From Kangiella sp. HD9-110m-PIT-SAG07 (GTDB lineage Bacteria > Pseudomonadota > Gammaproteobacteria > Enterobacterales > Kangiellaceae), in assembly GCA_003370465.1 (NCBI GenBank), contig QQTG01000002.1, positions 62,001 through 126,000 of the forward strand: a stretch of DNA of 64,000 nt. Direction: 5' to 3'. This document shows positions 42,356-51,861 of the stretch, in pieces; position 1 is the stretch's first letter, and every line of letters starts with the position of its first letter. Both the position numbers and the translations under genes were made by a program. The notes beneath the pieces are model-generated. The model was given only the letters and a program-made list of their open reading frames with translations, made no database searches and was not told where the DNA came from.

Positions 42356-44071
42356 ATGAAAAAAGGCGCTGGCTGTTTAACCCTATTCGGTGGTGTGTTT
42401 TTCTTAGCCGGATTGGCTACTTTTGTTTGGGGGTTGATTGCCAGCGTTAACGTCTGGCGAGCCCAAGACTGGTCTGTCGTAGATGCGGAAATGATCAGCT
42501 TGGAGCAAATATCTTCTACTGACGATGGCAGCACGACTTATGGCGTAAAAGGCTCCTACCGATACCGTTTTAATGATAACGACTACCAATCGAACCAAGT
42601 GACCTTTTATTCTGGAACCGACAATATCGGCGACTATCAGCAGCAACTCTATCGGAACCTACAACGCGCAAGTAGCCAGCAGAAACTCAAAGCTTACGTT
42701 AACCCAGAAAGTCCCAGTGAAAGTGTGCTGGATCGAACCATGCGTTGGGGGATGCTGGGTTTTTACTCCATCTTTTTGTTGGTGTTTGGTGGCGTAGGGC
42801 TTGGTATTATGTTGTGGGCTCGCTGGGGAGCTAAGCGCTTAGCTCAAAAAGAAGTATTCCAGGAAACTCATAGCGAAGAACCATGGTTGTGGCGCAAAGA
42901 GTGGCAGGGCAATGATTTTAGGTGCCAAACCAAAAGTGCTTTTAAGGTCATGCTGGGCTTCGCCATTATTTGGAACCTTATTTCGCTGCCGGGTACTATA
43001 GCGGTGCTCCACGAAGGGAATTATTTTAGGGAGCCATTGCAACTCTTGGTATTTTTGTTCCCTTTAGTTGGCTTAGGAATGATTGTCTTGACAGTGATTT
43101 ATTACCGTCGGGAAAAAGCGTTTGGCGACTCCAAGCTCGTGTTACAGCAAACGCCTTTAGTCATTGGTGGGCGTAACTCTGGAAAAATTATTATTAACGG
43201 AGAACTAAAAGAGCAGGAAGTCATGTTAACGCTGAGTTGCCAAAGAGTGACTCGCCGCCGTAGCGGTAAAGAAACCAGAACCACGACTAAGATTTTATGG
43301 CAGGACGATCAAAGGCTTTCGGTACAGCAGCATCAGTCACAACAGTTTGCCGTAGATTTTGACGTGAAAATTCCGGAAGGCTTGCCTGAGTCGAGCGATG
43401 CTGACGTGAATAATAAAATTGAATGGATTGTGAAAGTCGAGCAGAAACAAAAAGGCCCAGACTTGCAGTTGATGTTCGAGCTTCCTGCGTTTGTCGTCGC
43501 TCACAGAGTAGAGCCAGAAACGCCGAAAGAAGATTTGTTTAGTGAGCAGTCTACAGAAGGCTCAGTAACATCGAAAGGTGGCGACTGGAGATATTTAGAT
43601 ATCGTAGAGTCGCACTCGAATTACGGAAAAGAGTACTACTTTAAAGCCTTTAGGCACAAAGCCTTAGGAATCGGAACCTTAATCTTTGGGTTAGTATTTC
43701 TTGCTATTGGTTTAGGGATTTTTATGGCGGAATCTAGTTATCTGTTCCTAATAGCCTTTGGTGGGGTGGGGTTATTGGTATTTTTAATTGGGCTGAATGT
43801 ATTGTTATTCAGGAGTCGCATTGCCGTGAGCTCTGGAGTGTTAATCTGTAAAAAAGGATCTTTATTCAGCAAAGTTTATCGTTTCAATAAAAGCGACATC
43901 GAAAAAATTACACGTGGCAGTAACATGAGTTCAGGCAATAAGCAGTATTATCATCTTTCTGTGAAGAGTAAAGACGGCACCAAGGAAGTCATTGCGAAGT
44001 ACTTATTGAACTCTAATGACGTTGATAATTTTATCAAACAACTGAATAGTGAACTTGGCATAGCTGGCTAG
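42356..44071 (+). CDS. DUF3592-domain membrane protein
   Basis: A 571-residue protein. After the first helix (LTLFGGVFFLAGLATFVWGL) lies a DUF3592-like extracytoplasmic domain (WSVVDAEMISLEQISSTDDG, YRYRFNDNDYQSNQV). Helices follow near residues 130, 195 and 225, then a large beta-rich region (QQTPLVIGGRNSGKI), and a helix pair near residues 440-490 before a PH-like C-terminal end. Function unknown. It stands alone. Confidence 0.75.
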   Translation: MKKGAGCLTLFGGVFFLAGLATFVWGLIASVNVWRAQDWSVVDAEMISLEQISSTDDGSTTYGVKGSYRYRFNDNDYQSNQVTFYSGTDNIGDYQQQLYRNLQRASSQQKLKAYVNPESPSESVLDRTMRWGMLGFYSIFLLVFGGVGLGIMLWARWGAKRLAQKEVFQETHSEEPWLWRKEWQGNDFRCQTKSAFKVMLGFAIIWNLISLPGTIAVLHEGNYFREPLQLLVFLFPLVGLGMIVLTVIYYRREKAFGDSKLVLQQTPLVIGGRNSGKIIINGELKEQEVMLTLSCQRVTRRRSGKETRTTTKILWQDDQRLSVQQHQSQQFAVDFDVKIPEGLPESSDADVNNKIEWIVKVEQKQKGPDLQLMFELPAFVVAHRVEPETPKEDLFSEQSTEGSVTSKGGDWRYLDIVESHSNYGKEYYFKAFRHKALGIGTLIFGLVFLAIGLGIFMAESSYLFLIAFGGVGLLVFLIGLNVLLFRSRIAVSSGVLICKKGSLFSKVYRFNKSDIEKITRGSNMSSGNKQYYHLSVKSKDGTKEVIAKYLLNSNDVDNFIKQLNSELGIAG

Positions 44072-44111
44072 GGTATTTGTAACAAAAGCAGACGTTAGTC
44101 ATCTGATAGTC

Positions 44112-44192
44112 AGTATCGAGTAAAAGAAAGTATTGAGTAAAAGAAAGTATCGAGTAAAAGAAAGTACCGAGCAAAAGTCACTATCGAACAAA
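44112..44192 (+). repeat. 17-base tandem repeat upstream of the hydrolase-OsmC gene
   Basis: The unit AGTATCGAGTAAAAGAA repeats three times almost perfectly (44112-44128, 44129-44145, 44146-44162), then degenerates twice (44163-44192). The period is not a multiple of three, and the array ends 12 bases before the start codon, covering the likely promoter/leader region. Confidence 0.9.
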
Positions 44193-44204
44193 GGGGATGG
44201 TCTG

Positions 44205-45428
44205 ATGCAGAAGAAAGTAAACTTTACCACAAAAGATGGTTTTGAATTATCTGGAGTGATTCATTTCCCTGAGCATCGAGTGACTCAAGCCTATGCACTG
44301 TTTGCTCATTGTTTTACCTGCACTAAAAATATCAATTCAGCGGTGAATATCGCTAACGCCTTAGCTGATGAAGGTATTGCCACCTTACGTTTTGATTTTA
44401 CAGGTCTGGGCGCGAGTAAAGGTGATTTTGCGGACACCAGCTTTAGCACCAATGTGAATGATCTGATCGATGCTGCCAACTTTCTAGCAGCTGATTATGA
44501 AGCGCCACAGATTATTATCGGTCACTCGCTAGGTGGCACAGCTATTCTGGCCGCAGCAAAAGATATTTCCTCGGCCAAAGCCGTAGCGACAATAGGAACT
44601 CCTGCATCCCCAGAACACGTACTGCATCAACTGGAGCCCGAGTTACAAACGTTAAAAGAGAAAGGCGAAGCGACGATCAAACTCGCCGGACGTCCTTTTA
44701 CGTTTAAGCAAGACTTCGTGGATGATGTGCAGCAACATAACATCGATATTCACGGGCTCAATAAAGCGCTTATGGTGATGCACTCGCCAATCGACAATAC
44801 TGTTTCTATCAGCGAAGCCGAAACGATTTATAAGTCAGCACTACACCCTAAGAGTTTTATCACTCTGGATAAAGCTGATCACCTCATGAGTAAGACCGAA
44901 GACTCTATGTATGCTGGGCACGTTTTAGCGAGTTGGGCCAGCCGTTATATTGATACAAAAGAAGAACCCTCACTGCCCAAAGCTCAAGATAAAGTTGTGA
45001 TCGCTGCACAAACTGGCGAGGGGTTCTTGAATCGCGTTAACGCTAATGGGCATGTTTTTTTAGCTGATGAGCCAGAGCGGCTCGGCGGCACCAACTTAGG
45101 GCCAACACCATACGACTTCTTGTCTACCGCGCTAGGAACTTGTACAGCCATGACTTTAAATATGTATGCGCGCCGCAAAAAGCTCGACGTATCAAAAGTC
45201 ATCGTTAATGTTAGCCATGATAAGGTACACCTTGAAGATTGTGACCATTGTGAAGATAAAAAGGGGGATAAAAACGGCAAGATCGACAAGTTTCATCGAA
45301 GTATCGTTATTGAAGCGGATATCACCGAAGAACAACGCCAGCGGCTACTCGAAATCGCAGACTTATGCCCCGTGCACAAAACCCTGCACAGCGAATCGAT
45401 AATTGAAACGGTGTTGGAAGATTCATGA
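44205..45428 (+). CDS. Alpha/beta hydrolase fused to an OsmC domain
   Basis: A 407-residue fusion. The N-terminal half is an alpha/beta hydrolase (ALFAHCFTCTKN, nucleophile in GHSLGGTAIL, a histidine in KADHLMSK). The C-terminal half (from about residue 270) is an OsmC/Ohr-type domain with RLGGTNLGPTPYDFLSTALGTCTAMTL and a second cysteine in IADLCPVHKTL, the peroxidatic and resolving cysteines. It probably removes organic hydroperoxides or releases them from esters. The start at 44205 follows GGGGAT. Flanked on both sides by tandem repeats. Confidence 0.9.
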   Translation: MQKKVNFTTKDGFELSGVIHFPEHRVTQAYALFAHCFTCTKNINSAVNIANALADEGIATLRFDFTGLGASKGDFADTSFSTNVNDLIDAANFLAADYEAPQIIIGHSLGGTAILAAAKDISSAKAVATIGTPASPEHVLHQLEPELQTLKEKGEATIKLAGRPFTFKQDFVDDVQQHNIDIHGLNKALMVMHSPIDNTVSISEAETIYKSALHPKSFITLDKADHLMSKTEDSMYAGHVLASWASRYIDTKEEPSLPKAQDKVVIAAQTGEGFLNRVNANGHVFLADEPERLGGTNLGPTPYDFLSTALGTCTAMTLNMYARRKKLDVSKVIVNVSHDKVHLEDCDHCEDKKGDKNGKIDKFHRSIVIEADITEEQRQRLLEIADLCPVHKTLHSESIIETVLEDS

Positions 45429-45431
45429 GCC

Positions 45432-45501
45432 AATACTCTCTTTGATGAGAATATTCTCTTCGACAAGAATACTCTCTTCGACAAGAATACTCTTTGACAA
45501 C
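45432..45501 (+). repeat. 18-base tandem repeat downstream of the hydrolase-OsmC gene
   Basis: Four units (45432-45449, 45450-45467, 45468-45485 and a shortened copy) of the type AATACTCTCTTCGACAAG. The junction of units 1 and 2 creates GAGAATATTCTC, a 12-base palindrome. The array lies just before the dbpA leader. Confidence 0.88.
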
Positions 45502-45638
45502 CCCTTGGAGGTGTCTATAATTCGCACACCTTCAAGAGCTTGCTCCCAGAGCCTACATTCTGGCGCCAGCCAGTAGCTTTATTTCTACACACCAAGCTTG
45601 CTACACTTCATCATAACGACCTCACACGGGACATAACC

Positions 45639-47021
45639 ATGAGCCATGCCGCTTTTACAACGTTAAAGCTTCAACAAGAGCTAATCGCTAATCTAGCCGA
45701 GTTAGGATTTGAGGGCATGACGCCGATCCAAGAGCAAGCCTTACCGCATGTGTTAGAAGGTAAAGACGTTATCGCTCAGGCCAAAACGGGCTCCGGTAAA
45801 ACTGCGGTATTTGGGTTAGGCATACTAGAAAAGCTTGAACCGAAGAACTTCTCGGTGCAATCGGTGGTGATGTGTCCGACGCGTGAACTGGCGGAGCAGG
45901 TGGCGGAAGAAATTCGTCGTCTAGCGCGGCCCATTCCTAATATTAAAGTGCTAACCTTATGTGGTGGTACGCCGCTAAGACCGCAGGCTGATTCGTTAAA
46001 GTTTGGTGCGCATATTGTCGTCGGTACGCCAGGACGTATTATGGATCATTTAGAGAAACAAACCTTAGACCTTGATTCAGTCTCAACGTTAGTCTTAGAC
46101 GAAGCCGACAGAATGTTAGACATGGGATTCGAAGATGCGATGGAAGCCATCGTCGCTGAAATCCCACGCGCGCGACAAACGTTATTATTTAGCGCCACTT
46201 ACCCTAAAGAGATCCAAGCCATCGCGGATCACATCATGGTCGATGCGGTGTCGGTTAAAGCGGATGAGCAGCAAACTAACCCCAGCATCGAGCAAGACTT
46301 TTATCGCATCAGCGATGAAGGCGAGCGTGATGTTGCGGTGAGATTACTGTTACTACAGTTCCGCCCAGACTCTACTGTGGTCTTTTGTAATACCAAGCGT
46401 CACGTTAAAGATTTAACTCAGTATTTAAAAAGTAGCGGCTTTAGCGTCCTAGCGCTGCATGGCGATCTTGACCAGAAAGAACGTGACCAAGCACTCGTAC
46501 GCTTCACCAACAACAGCGTCTCGATTATGGTCGCCACCGATGTCGCAGCTCGTGGTCTCGATATCGACTCGCTCGATTTAGTGATTAACTACCATATAGC
46601 CAGCGACCCCGAAGTCCACGTCCACCGTATCGGACGAACTGGCCGCGCAGGCAACAAAGGGCACGCTTGCTCAATCGTAATCGGCAAAGAAAAACATAAA
46701 TTAAAACGCCTTGAGGAATATCTTGGGCAAGACATTGAAACCTTTGGGCTACCCGACACCAAGTTGTTAAACCAACCAACCTACAAAGCCCCCATGTCCA
46801 CCATCCAAATCGATGGCGGAAAAAAACAAAAACTCCGCCCCGGCGATATTCTAGGTGCACTCACCGCAGACTACCGCATCGAAGGCAATGACGTCGGCAA
46901 AATCCAGATTGCCAACAGCTGGGCCTACGTCGCCGTCAAAAACGACATCCTCGACGCCGCCTTACAACTCCTCAACGGCGGCAAAATGAAAGGTAAAAAG
47001 TTTAGAGCAAGGAAGATTTAG
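45639..47021 (+). CDS. dbpA: ATP-dependent RNA helicase DbpA
   Basis: A 460-residue DEAD-box helicase acting in 50S assembly. It has the Q-motif region (ELGFEGMTPIQEQALP), Walker A AKTGSGKTAVF, DEADRMLDMGF, SATYPKEIQAI and HRIGRTGRAGNKG, followed by the DbpA RNA-binding domain (KQKLRPGDILGALTADYRI) that recognises 23S hairpin 92. The ATG at 45639 is chosen because homology starts there; an in-frame extension upstream has no support. From about 46590 the gene switches to C-ending codons. Confidence 0.94.
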   Translation: MSHAAFTTLKLQQELIANLAELGFEGMTPIQEQALPHVLEGKDVIAQAKTGSGKTAVFGLGILEKLEPKNFSVQSVVMCPTRELAEQVAEEIRRLARPIPNIKVLTLCGGTPLRPQADSLKFGAHIVVGTPGRIMDHLEKQTLDLDSVSTLVLDEADRMLDMGFEDAMEAIVAEIPRARQTLLFSATYPKEIQAIADHIMVDAVSVKADEQQTNPSIEQDFYRISDEGERDVAVRLLLLQFRPDSTVVFCNTKRHVKDLTQYLKSSGFSVLALHGDLDQKERDQALVRFTNNSVSIMVATDVAARGLDIDSLDLVINYHIASDPEVHVHRIGRTGRAGNKGHACSIVIGKEKHKLKRLEEYLGQDIETFGLPDTKLLNQPTYKAPMSTIQIDGGKKQKLRPGDILGALTADYRIEGNDVGKIQIANSWAYVAVKNDILDAALQLLNGGKMKGKKFRARKI

Positions 47022-47028
47022 GCCTACC

Positions 47029-47140
47029 TGTCATCTGACCCACAAGGATGTGGGGAATGCACCACGGGCATTTCCTTCGGTCACAGTAGCAATTCAAGGA
47101 GAAATGCCCGTCCGCACTTTAGTCACGGGATCCAGTGACT
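47029..47140. repeat. Composite palindromic intergenic element
   Basis: In the 308-base gap after dbpA, CCCACA-AGGA-TGTGGG (47039-47054) is a small hairpin and ACGGGCATTTC (47064-47074) pairs perfectly with GAAATGCCCGT (47101-47111). The 3' end ACGGGATCCAGTGACT shares CGGGATCCAGTG with the element at 32919. It looks like a member of a dispersed non-coding repeat family. Confidence 0.6.
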
Positions 47141-47329
47141 CTAAAACAATCTATCTTCTTTTCTTCCCTAAAACTAACAATGCAACTGTGCATTAAATGA
47201 GCAGTTGAAAAAAAGTGTGACGCAGTTTACATTGAGTTGGGAACGCAGTGGGAGAGATAAAATAAAATGTACTCTGACCCAGTTATTTCAATTATTAAGT
47301 TCCGATGTATACTTATCTGACAAATTAAT

Positions 47330-48019
47330 ATGACTAAAATAGATAAAGATAAATACTTACCAAGTGTGGAACCTGTTAATGAGAAGGTTCACTCTGCTCT
47401 GTCGGCTGGTCTCGGCTTAGTAGGTGCTTCAGCTATATTTGAAAGAGTGTTTGAGTCTCCTTACACAAGAAGGACTGAGGAGTGGCGAGAGTTAGTGACA
47501 GAGGTTATCAATACTCTTGATATGAATTTTGAACAGTTGAAATGTAAAGTTGATAGGAATGAGGAAATATTAACATCATTTTTATTAGCTGATGAGATTG
47601 CTATTAAAACCTCCGACAAGTTGAGCTGGGAACTTCTAAAGAATGGATTAATAAATGTACTTTCTAAAGAAAATTATGACGAAGCAAAGCTAAAGATATT
47701 CTTTGGCACTTTAAGAGAGTTAACATCACTTCATATTTTGGTATTGAACTTTTACTCTGGACTAGAGTTATATAATGAAACTAAAAAACCAAAGACATAT
47801 CCTGATGACGTGTGGCTAACAACGATTATTAGAGAAGTGAGAAAACCCGAAATAGAAAGTATACTGCCGAAGATTTTAGTAGATTTAAGGAGTAATGGAA
47901 TATTAGATTTTGGGCCGAAAGCTCCTCATAGTTCAGGATCAAATAATTATTCAGTCTTAAGGCCTACAAAGTTTGGGTCTGAGTTAGCAGACTTCTTTAC
48001 AGAACCAAGTTTGAAATAA
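47330..48019 (+). CDS. Hypothetical protein next to the GmrSD-like gene
   Basis: A 229-residue protein with a short N-terminal hydrophobic segment (ALSAGLGLVGASAIFERVF), then a helical region (WELLKNGLINVLSKENYDEAKLKIFF; LRELTSLHILVLNFYSGLELY) and a C-terminal winged-helix-like part (ILPKILVDLRSNGILDFG). Codon use is AT-rich (AGA, ATA), unlike dbpA. No family recognised. It lies 137 bases upstream of the DUF262 gene and may be its partner. Confidence 0.6.
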   Translation: MTKIDKDKYLPSVEPVNEKVHSALSAGLGLVGASAIFERVFESPYTRRTEEWRELVTEVINTLDMNFEQLKCKVDRNEEILTSFLLADEIAIKTSDKLSWELLKNGLINVLSKENYDEAKLKIFFGTLRELTSLHILVLNFYSGLELYNETKKPKTYPDDVWLTTIIREVRKPEIESILPKILVDLRSNGILDFGPKAPHSSGSNNYSVLRPTKFGSELADFFTEPSLK

Positions 48020-48156
48020 AGGAAAGTAAAAATAGATTATTATTGATCTCGATTACTAAAATTTACTTTATATAAGTGTGTAGTCTATGCAGATATTTAT
48101 ACCGAAAATATTTTGGTAGTATTAAGTCCCGACTAAATTGAGAAATAAGGAAGTTT

Positions 48157-49854
48157 ATGGCTAAAAATTTATTAGATACAAGTACAGTAACCCTTGATGA
48201 TATTTTGTCATCTAGCAAGGTTTATTATGTCCCGCCTTTTCAAAGAGATTACTCTTGGTCAGAAGAGCATTGGGAAGATCTGTGGGAAGATATTAAATCT
48301 TTGATCGAAAACGAGGAGTCATATCACTATATGGGCTCTATTGTTTTACAACGTAAAGCAGATAAAGAGTCAAATATTATTGATGGGCAGCAACGATTTA
48401 CAACGTTCACTATCATTATTCTCTCAATAATAAATAGAATTGAAGAGTTAGCTAAAAATGATAATGAAAAAGAACAAAATGAAGAGCGTGTTGAGATTTT
48501 AAGAAGGAATTATTTAGGTGACAAGCATCCCACTACATTGAAATATACGAGTAAACTATTCCTTAATCGCAATAACGATGAATACTTTCAGGATTATTTG
48601 CTTCAGTTAAGAGATGCAAATAACGTTAGTTCGCTATCAGGATCTAATAAAAAGCTCAATAAAGCATTCAAGTATTTTTCAAAAAAAATTAATGAACTTG
48701 AAGCATACAGGAATAATGGTTCCGCATTAGCATCACTTATAACTGAGCTAGTATCGCGAAGGATGCTTTTTATTCAGATTAATGTAGAGGATGAGCTAAG
48801 TGCATATATTGTTTTTGAAACCTTGAATGCTAGAGGTGTAGAGTTAACTTCTACTGATCTCTTGAAAAACTACCTGTTTTCACTGATAGGCGATGACAGA
48901 GAAATCGAATTACTGCAACGAAAATGGAAACGAATTAGTGATACAGTCGGTAGCGATAAATTCCCTGATTTTGTTCGATATTATATAAACTCTAAAAGAC
49001 CTTTAGTGAGATCTGAAAGGTTATTTAAAAATATTAAAGATGAAATAAGTTCAGCTCCACAAGCTATTGAGCTGTTGGAAGAGCTGGAAGGGAATGCTGA
49101 GGTTTTTTCTGCCCTTAAGAACCATAACTCAGATATTTGGAAAGAAAGGCAGCAAGTAAAACCATATATACACGCTCTTAGCCTTTTTAATATTAAACAG
49201 ATAACACCAATGCTTCTTGCTGCATATAGTATGATGACAGGAGCCGAGTTTACTAAGGTTGTTAAGTTGAGCGTTGCTATATCGTTCAGATATAGTGTTA
49301 TATGCAGGAAAAATCCTAACGAATTGGAAAAAGCATATAATAGCGCAGCCATTAGAATTACTAACGGTGAAGTAACTCTAGCGAGGGAGTTACATGATGA
49401 GTTGAGAGGTATCTACGTTAGTGATGAAGAGTTCGAGCAAGATTTTTCAACTAAGATTATTAATAATAATAAAAGAAAGAAGTTAGTAAGATATATTTTG
49501 TTTAAACTAGAAGAAGATTGTCCTGATGGCATAGCAAGAGATTTTCTAGCAGATAATGGGACTATCGAACATATACTACCTGAAAACCCTACTAGTGAGT
49601 GGAATGACAGCTTCCCTGCTGATGCACAAGAACAGTATATCTATAGGCTTGGTAACTATACTCTTTTAGAAGCAAATATTAATAGAGATATCGGGAATGG
49701 TATTTTTCAAGACAAGTCGATTAAATATATTGAGAGTCGATATGAAATGACAAAAAGTATAGATGGCGGTAACTGGACTATTGAGAGACTGACTGACCGA
49801 CAACGGCACTTTGCTAGAAGGGCTTGTCATATTTGGCGCTCTGACTATGCTTAA
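48157..49854 (+). CDS. DUF262/DUF1524 (GmrSD-like) protein
   Basis: A 565-residue protein. The N-terminal DUF262 domain has VPPFQRDYSWSEEHWEDLW and the nucleotide-binding signature IDGQQRFTT (residues 75-83). The C-terminal DUF1524 domain has an HNH-like motif TIEHILPENP (His472) and YRLGNYTLLEANIN. This pair of domains defines GmrSD-type nucleotide-dependent DNases that cut glucosylated or modified phage DNA (type IV restriction). AT-rich, with rare-type arginine and isoleucine codons, suggesting horizontal transfer. Sits beside tRNA-Met. Confidence 0.86.
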   Translation: MAKNLLDTSTVTLDDILSSSKVYYVPPFQRDYSWSEEHWEDLWEDIKSLIENEESYHYMGSIVLQRKADKESNIIDGQQRFTTFTIIILSIINRIEELAKNDNEKEQNEERVEILRRNYLGDKHPTTLKYTSKLFLNRNNDEYFQDYLLQLRDANNVSSLSGSNKKLNKAFKYFSKKINELEAYRNNGSALASLITELVSRRMLFIQINVEDELSAYIVFETLNARGVELTSTDLLKNYLFSLIGDDREIELLQRKWKRISDTVGSDKFPDFVRYYINSKRPLVRSERLFKNIKDEISSAPQAIELLEELEGNAEVFSALKNHNSDIWKERQQVKPYIHALSLFNIKQITPMLLAAYSMMTGAEFTKVVKLSVAISFRYSVICRKNPNELEKAYNSAAIRITNGEVTLARELHDELRGIYVSDEEFEQDFSTKIINNNKRKKLVRYILFKLEEDCPDGIARDFLADNGTIEHILPENPTSEWNDSFPADAQEQYIYRLGNYTLLEANINRDIGNGIFQDKSIKYIESRYEMTKSIDGGNWTIERLTDRQRHFARRACHIWRSDYA

Positions 49855-49914
49855 AACGGGTGGGTCATAGTTTAGTTCTTGGACTTACGGTGGACTTACG
49901 TTTTTTCGGGCAAC

Positions 49915-49950
49915 AAAAAAGGCTTACAGATTGCTCTGTAAGCCTTTTTT
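49915..49950. terminator. Terminator between the DUF262 gene and tRNA-Met
   Basis: AAAAAGGCTTACAGA-TTGC-TCTGTAAGCCTTTTTT. Symmetric, so it ends both the convergent DUF262 gene and the tRNA transcript. Confidence 0.88.
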
Positions 49951-49954
49951 AATA

Positions 49955-50031
49955 TGGTAGCTATGGGTGGACTTGAACCACCGACCCCAGCATTATGAAT
50001 GCTGTGCTCTAACCAGCTGAGCTACATAGCC
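49955..50031 (-). tRNA. tRNA-Met(CAT), elongator type
   Basis: The minus strand reads GGCTATGTAGCTCAG at its 5' end, an anticodon arm CAGCA-TTCATAA-TGCTG with anticodon CAT, a T-arm GGTTCAAGTCC and an encoded CCA. 77 bases. The first acceptor pair is G-U rather than the C-A mismatch of initiator tRNA, so it is probably the elongator methionine tRNA; a Lys-modified Ile tRNA cannot be fully excluded. Confidence 0.9.
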
Positions 50032-50115
50032 TTAATTCAGTGGCGCGTATTTTCGTGATTTCGGGGCTTTATGTCAAGCCTTTGGGGTGAAAATCTACGC
50101 CTTTTTTGTAATCTC

Positions 50116-51207
50116 TTATACGTTGAAGCGGAAGTGCATGACGTCGCCGTCTTTGACGATGTAGTCTTTGCCTTCTAGGCGCCATTTACCGGCTTCTTTA
50201 GCGCCTGCTTCGCCGTTTCCTGCGATGTAGTCGTCGTAAGCCACTACTTCGGCACGGATGAAGCCTTTTTCGAAGTCTGTGTGGATCACGCCAGCTGCTT
50301 GCGGGGCTGTGGCGCCGACTTTGACCTGCCATGCGCGGACTTCTTTTTCACCAGCAGTGAAGTAAGTCTGTAGTTCTAGCAAGTTGTAACCAGCGCGGAT
50401 AACGCGGTTCAAACCAGGCTCTTCTTGGCCTAAGTCGGCTAGGAAGTCGATTTTGTCCTCATCATCCAGCGCAGCGATTTCAGATTCGATAGAGGCGCAG
50501 ATTGGTACCACTTCGGCGTTTTCTGAAGCGGCGAACTCGCGAACTTGGTCGAGTAGTGGATTGTCTTCAAAACCATCTTCGCTGACGTTGGCGATGTACA
50601 TAGTCGGCTTAATTGTGATCAGCTGGAACTTGCGCATCAGTTTGCGCTCGTCTTTATCTAAATCCATGCTGCGAAGGGCGTTGCCTTCGTCTAGACAAGC
50701 TTTTGCTTTTTCGAGTAGGGCTAGCTCAATTTTAGCGTCTTTGTCGCCGCTCTTGGCTACCTTCGCGGTTTTAATCATGCGCTTTTCAACAGCTTCTAAA
50801 TCCGCTAACGCTAACTCGGTATTAATGGTATCGATGTCGGCCAATGGATCAACTTTGCCATCAACGTGTACCACATCGTCGTTGGCGAAGCAGCGAACCA
50901 CGTGAGCAATGGCGTGAGTTTCACGGATATTGGCGAGGAACTTGTTGCCTAAACCTTCGCCTTTCGAAGCGCCCGCTACTAGGCCGGCGATATCTACAAA
51001 CTCCATCGTAGCCGGTAAGATTTTTTGTGGCTTAGCGATCGCTGAAATAGCGTCTAAACGCGGGTCAGGGATTGGCACCACGCCGGTATTCGGTTCAATC
51101 GTACAGAAAGGGTAGTTGGCGGCGTCGATGCCTGCGTCAGTCAGTGCATTGAAGAGTGTTGATTTTCCAACATTGGGCAAGCCCACGATTCCACAATTTA
51201 GTGCCAT
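50116..51207 (-). CDS. ychF: Redox-regulated ATPase/GTPase YchF
   Basis: A 363-residue Obg-family P-loop ATPase. G1 is [15 protein letters not shown] at residues 8-22; other markers are [14 protein letters not shown], the [17 protein letters not shown] switch, and the C-terminal TGS-type domain ([19 protein letters not shown]). It binds ATP rather than GTP in characterised members and influences oxidative stress response. Last of rplY-pth-ychF. Confidence 0.96.
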   Translation of the reverse strand: MALNCGIVGLPNVGKSTLFNALTDAGIDAANYPFCTIEPNTGVVPIPDPRLDAISAIAKPQKILPATMEFVDIAGLVAGASKGEGLGNKFLANIRETHAIAHVVRCFANDDVVHVDGKVDPLADIDTINTELALADLEAVEKRMIKTAKVAKSGDKDAKIELALLEKAKACLDEGNALRSMDLDKDERKLMRKFQLITIKPTMYIANVSEDGFEDNPLLDQVREFAASENAEVVPICASIESEIAALDDEDKIDFLADLGQEEPGLNRVIRAGYNLLELQTYFTAGEKEVRAWQVKVGATAPQAAGVIHTDFEKGFIRAEVVAYDDYIAGNGEAGAKEAGKWRLEGKDYIVKDGDVMHFRFNV

Positions 51208-51233
51208 GTTACTTCTCTCTACGATTGATTAGT

Positions 51234-51827
51234 TTATTCAGCGCCTGCTTTTACGCTGTGTAATCGATGTACGGCTTTGTCCCAGTCGCCACTTAAGAGC
51301 GTTGGGGTTTCGCGTACTGCTTCATCGATTGCTAAATTGATTGCATTACGATCGTCTGGACTTGGCTTGCCGAGGACATAGCCTGTGACTTGGCTTTTAT
51401 GACCTGGATGACCAATACCGACGCGTAATCGAATAAATTCTTTGCTGTTACCAAGTTTACTGACCGTGTCGCGTAGTCCGTTATGACCACCGTGTCCGCC
51501 ACCTTTCTTGAGCTTTAGCGTTCCTGGATCGATATCCAGTTCGTCATGTGCAACGAGGATCTCTTCAGGAGCAATTTTATAAAAATTGGCGACAGCTTGA
51601 ATCGCTTTACCGCTTAGATTCATAAAAGTGGAGGGGATCAGTAATTTGATGTCTTCAGAGCCAATTAATCCCTTGGCGAATAGGCCATGGAACTTACTTT
51701 CGACTTTGAAGGGGATATTATATGCTCGTGCCAACTCTTCGACATACCAGGCACCAGCGTTATGACGGGTATCTTGATATTGTGAGCCTGGATTGGCCAG
51801 GCCCACAATTAACTTGATGCTAGACAT
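51234..51827 (-). CDS. pth: Peptidyl-tRNA hydrolase
   Basis: A 197-residue enzyme freeing tRNAs from stalled peptidyl-tRNA. [20 protein letters not shown] carries the catalytic histidine and asparagine (around residues 20-21), [13 protein letters not shown] and [20 protein letters not shown] (with the catalytic aspartate) complete the site. Between rplY and ychF, the usual order. Confidence 0.96.
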   Translation of the reverse strand: MSSIKLIVGLANPGSQYQDTRHNAGAWYVEELARAYNIPFKVESKFHGLFAKGLIGSEDIKLLIPSTFMNLSGKAIQAVANFYKIAPEEILVAHDELDIDPGTLKLKKGGGHGGHNGLRDTVSKLGNSKEFIRLRVGIGHPGHKSQVTGYVLGKPSPDDRNAINLAIDEAVRETPTLLSGDWDKAVHRLHSVKAGAE

Positions 51828-51861
51828 AGTCTAACTGAAAGCGTTCAGTATGAACGAAGAA

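Noticed and set aside
44112-45501. Short repeats near the OsmC gene as a CRISPR array
   Set aside because: Units follow each other head to tail without spacers, and there are no cas genes in the window.
46585-46860. 91-codon minus-strand frame inside dbpA
   Set aside because: Shadow of the C-rich wobble positions of dbpA; the protein is low-complexity and arginine/glycine-rich.
49880-50031. tRNA-Met as attachment site of an integrated island
   Set aside because: No integrase gene and no direct repeat of the tRNA 3' end found between 47 and 50 kb; the neighbouring TGGACTTACG direct repeat (about 49880-49900) does not match the tRNA 3' end.
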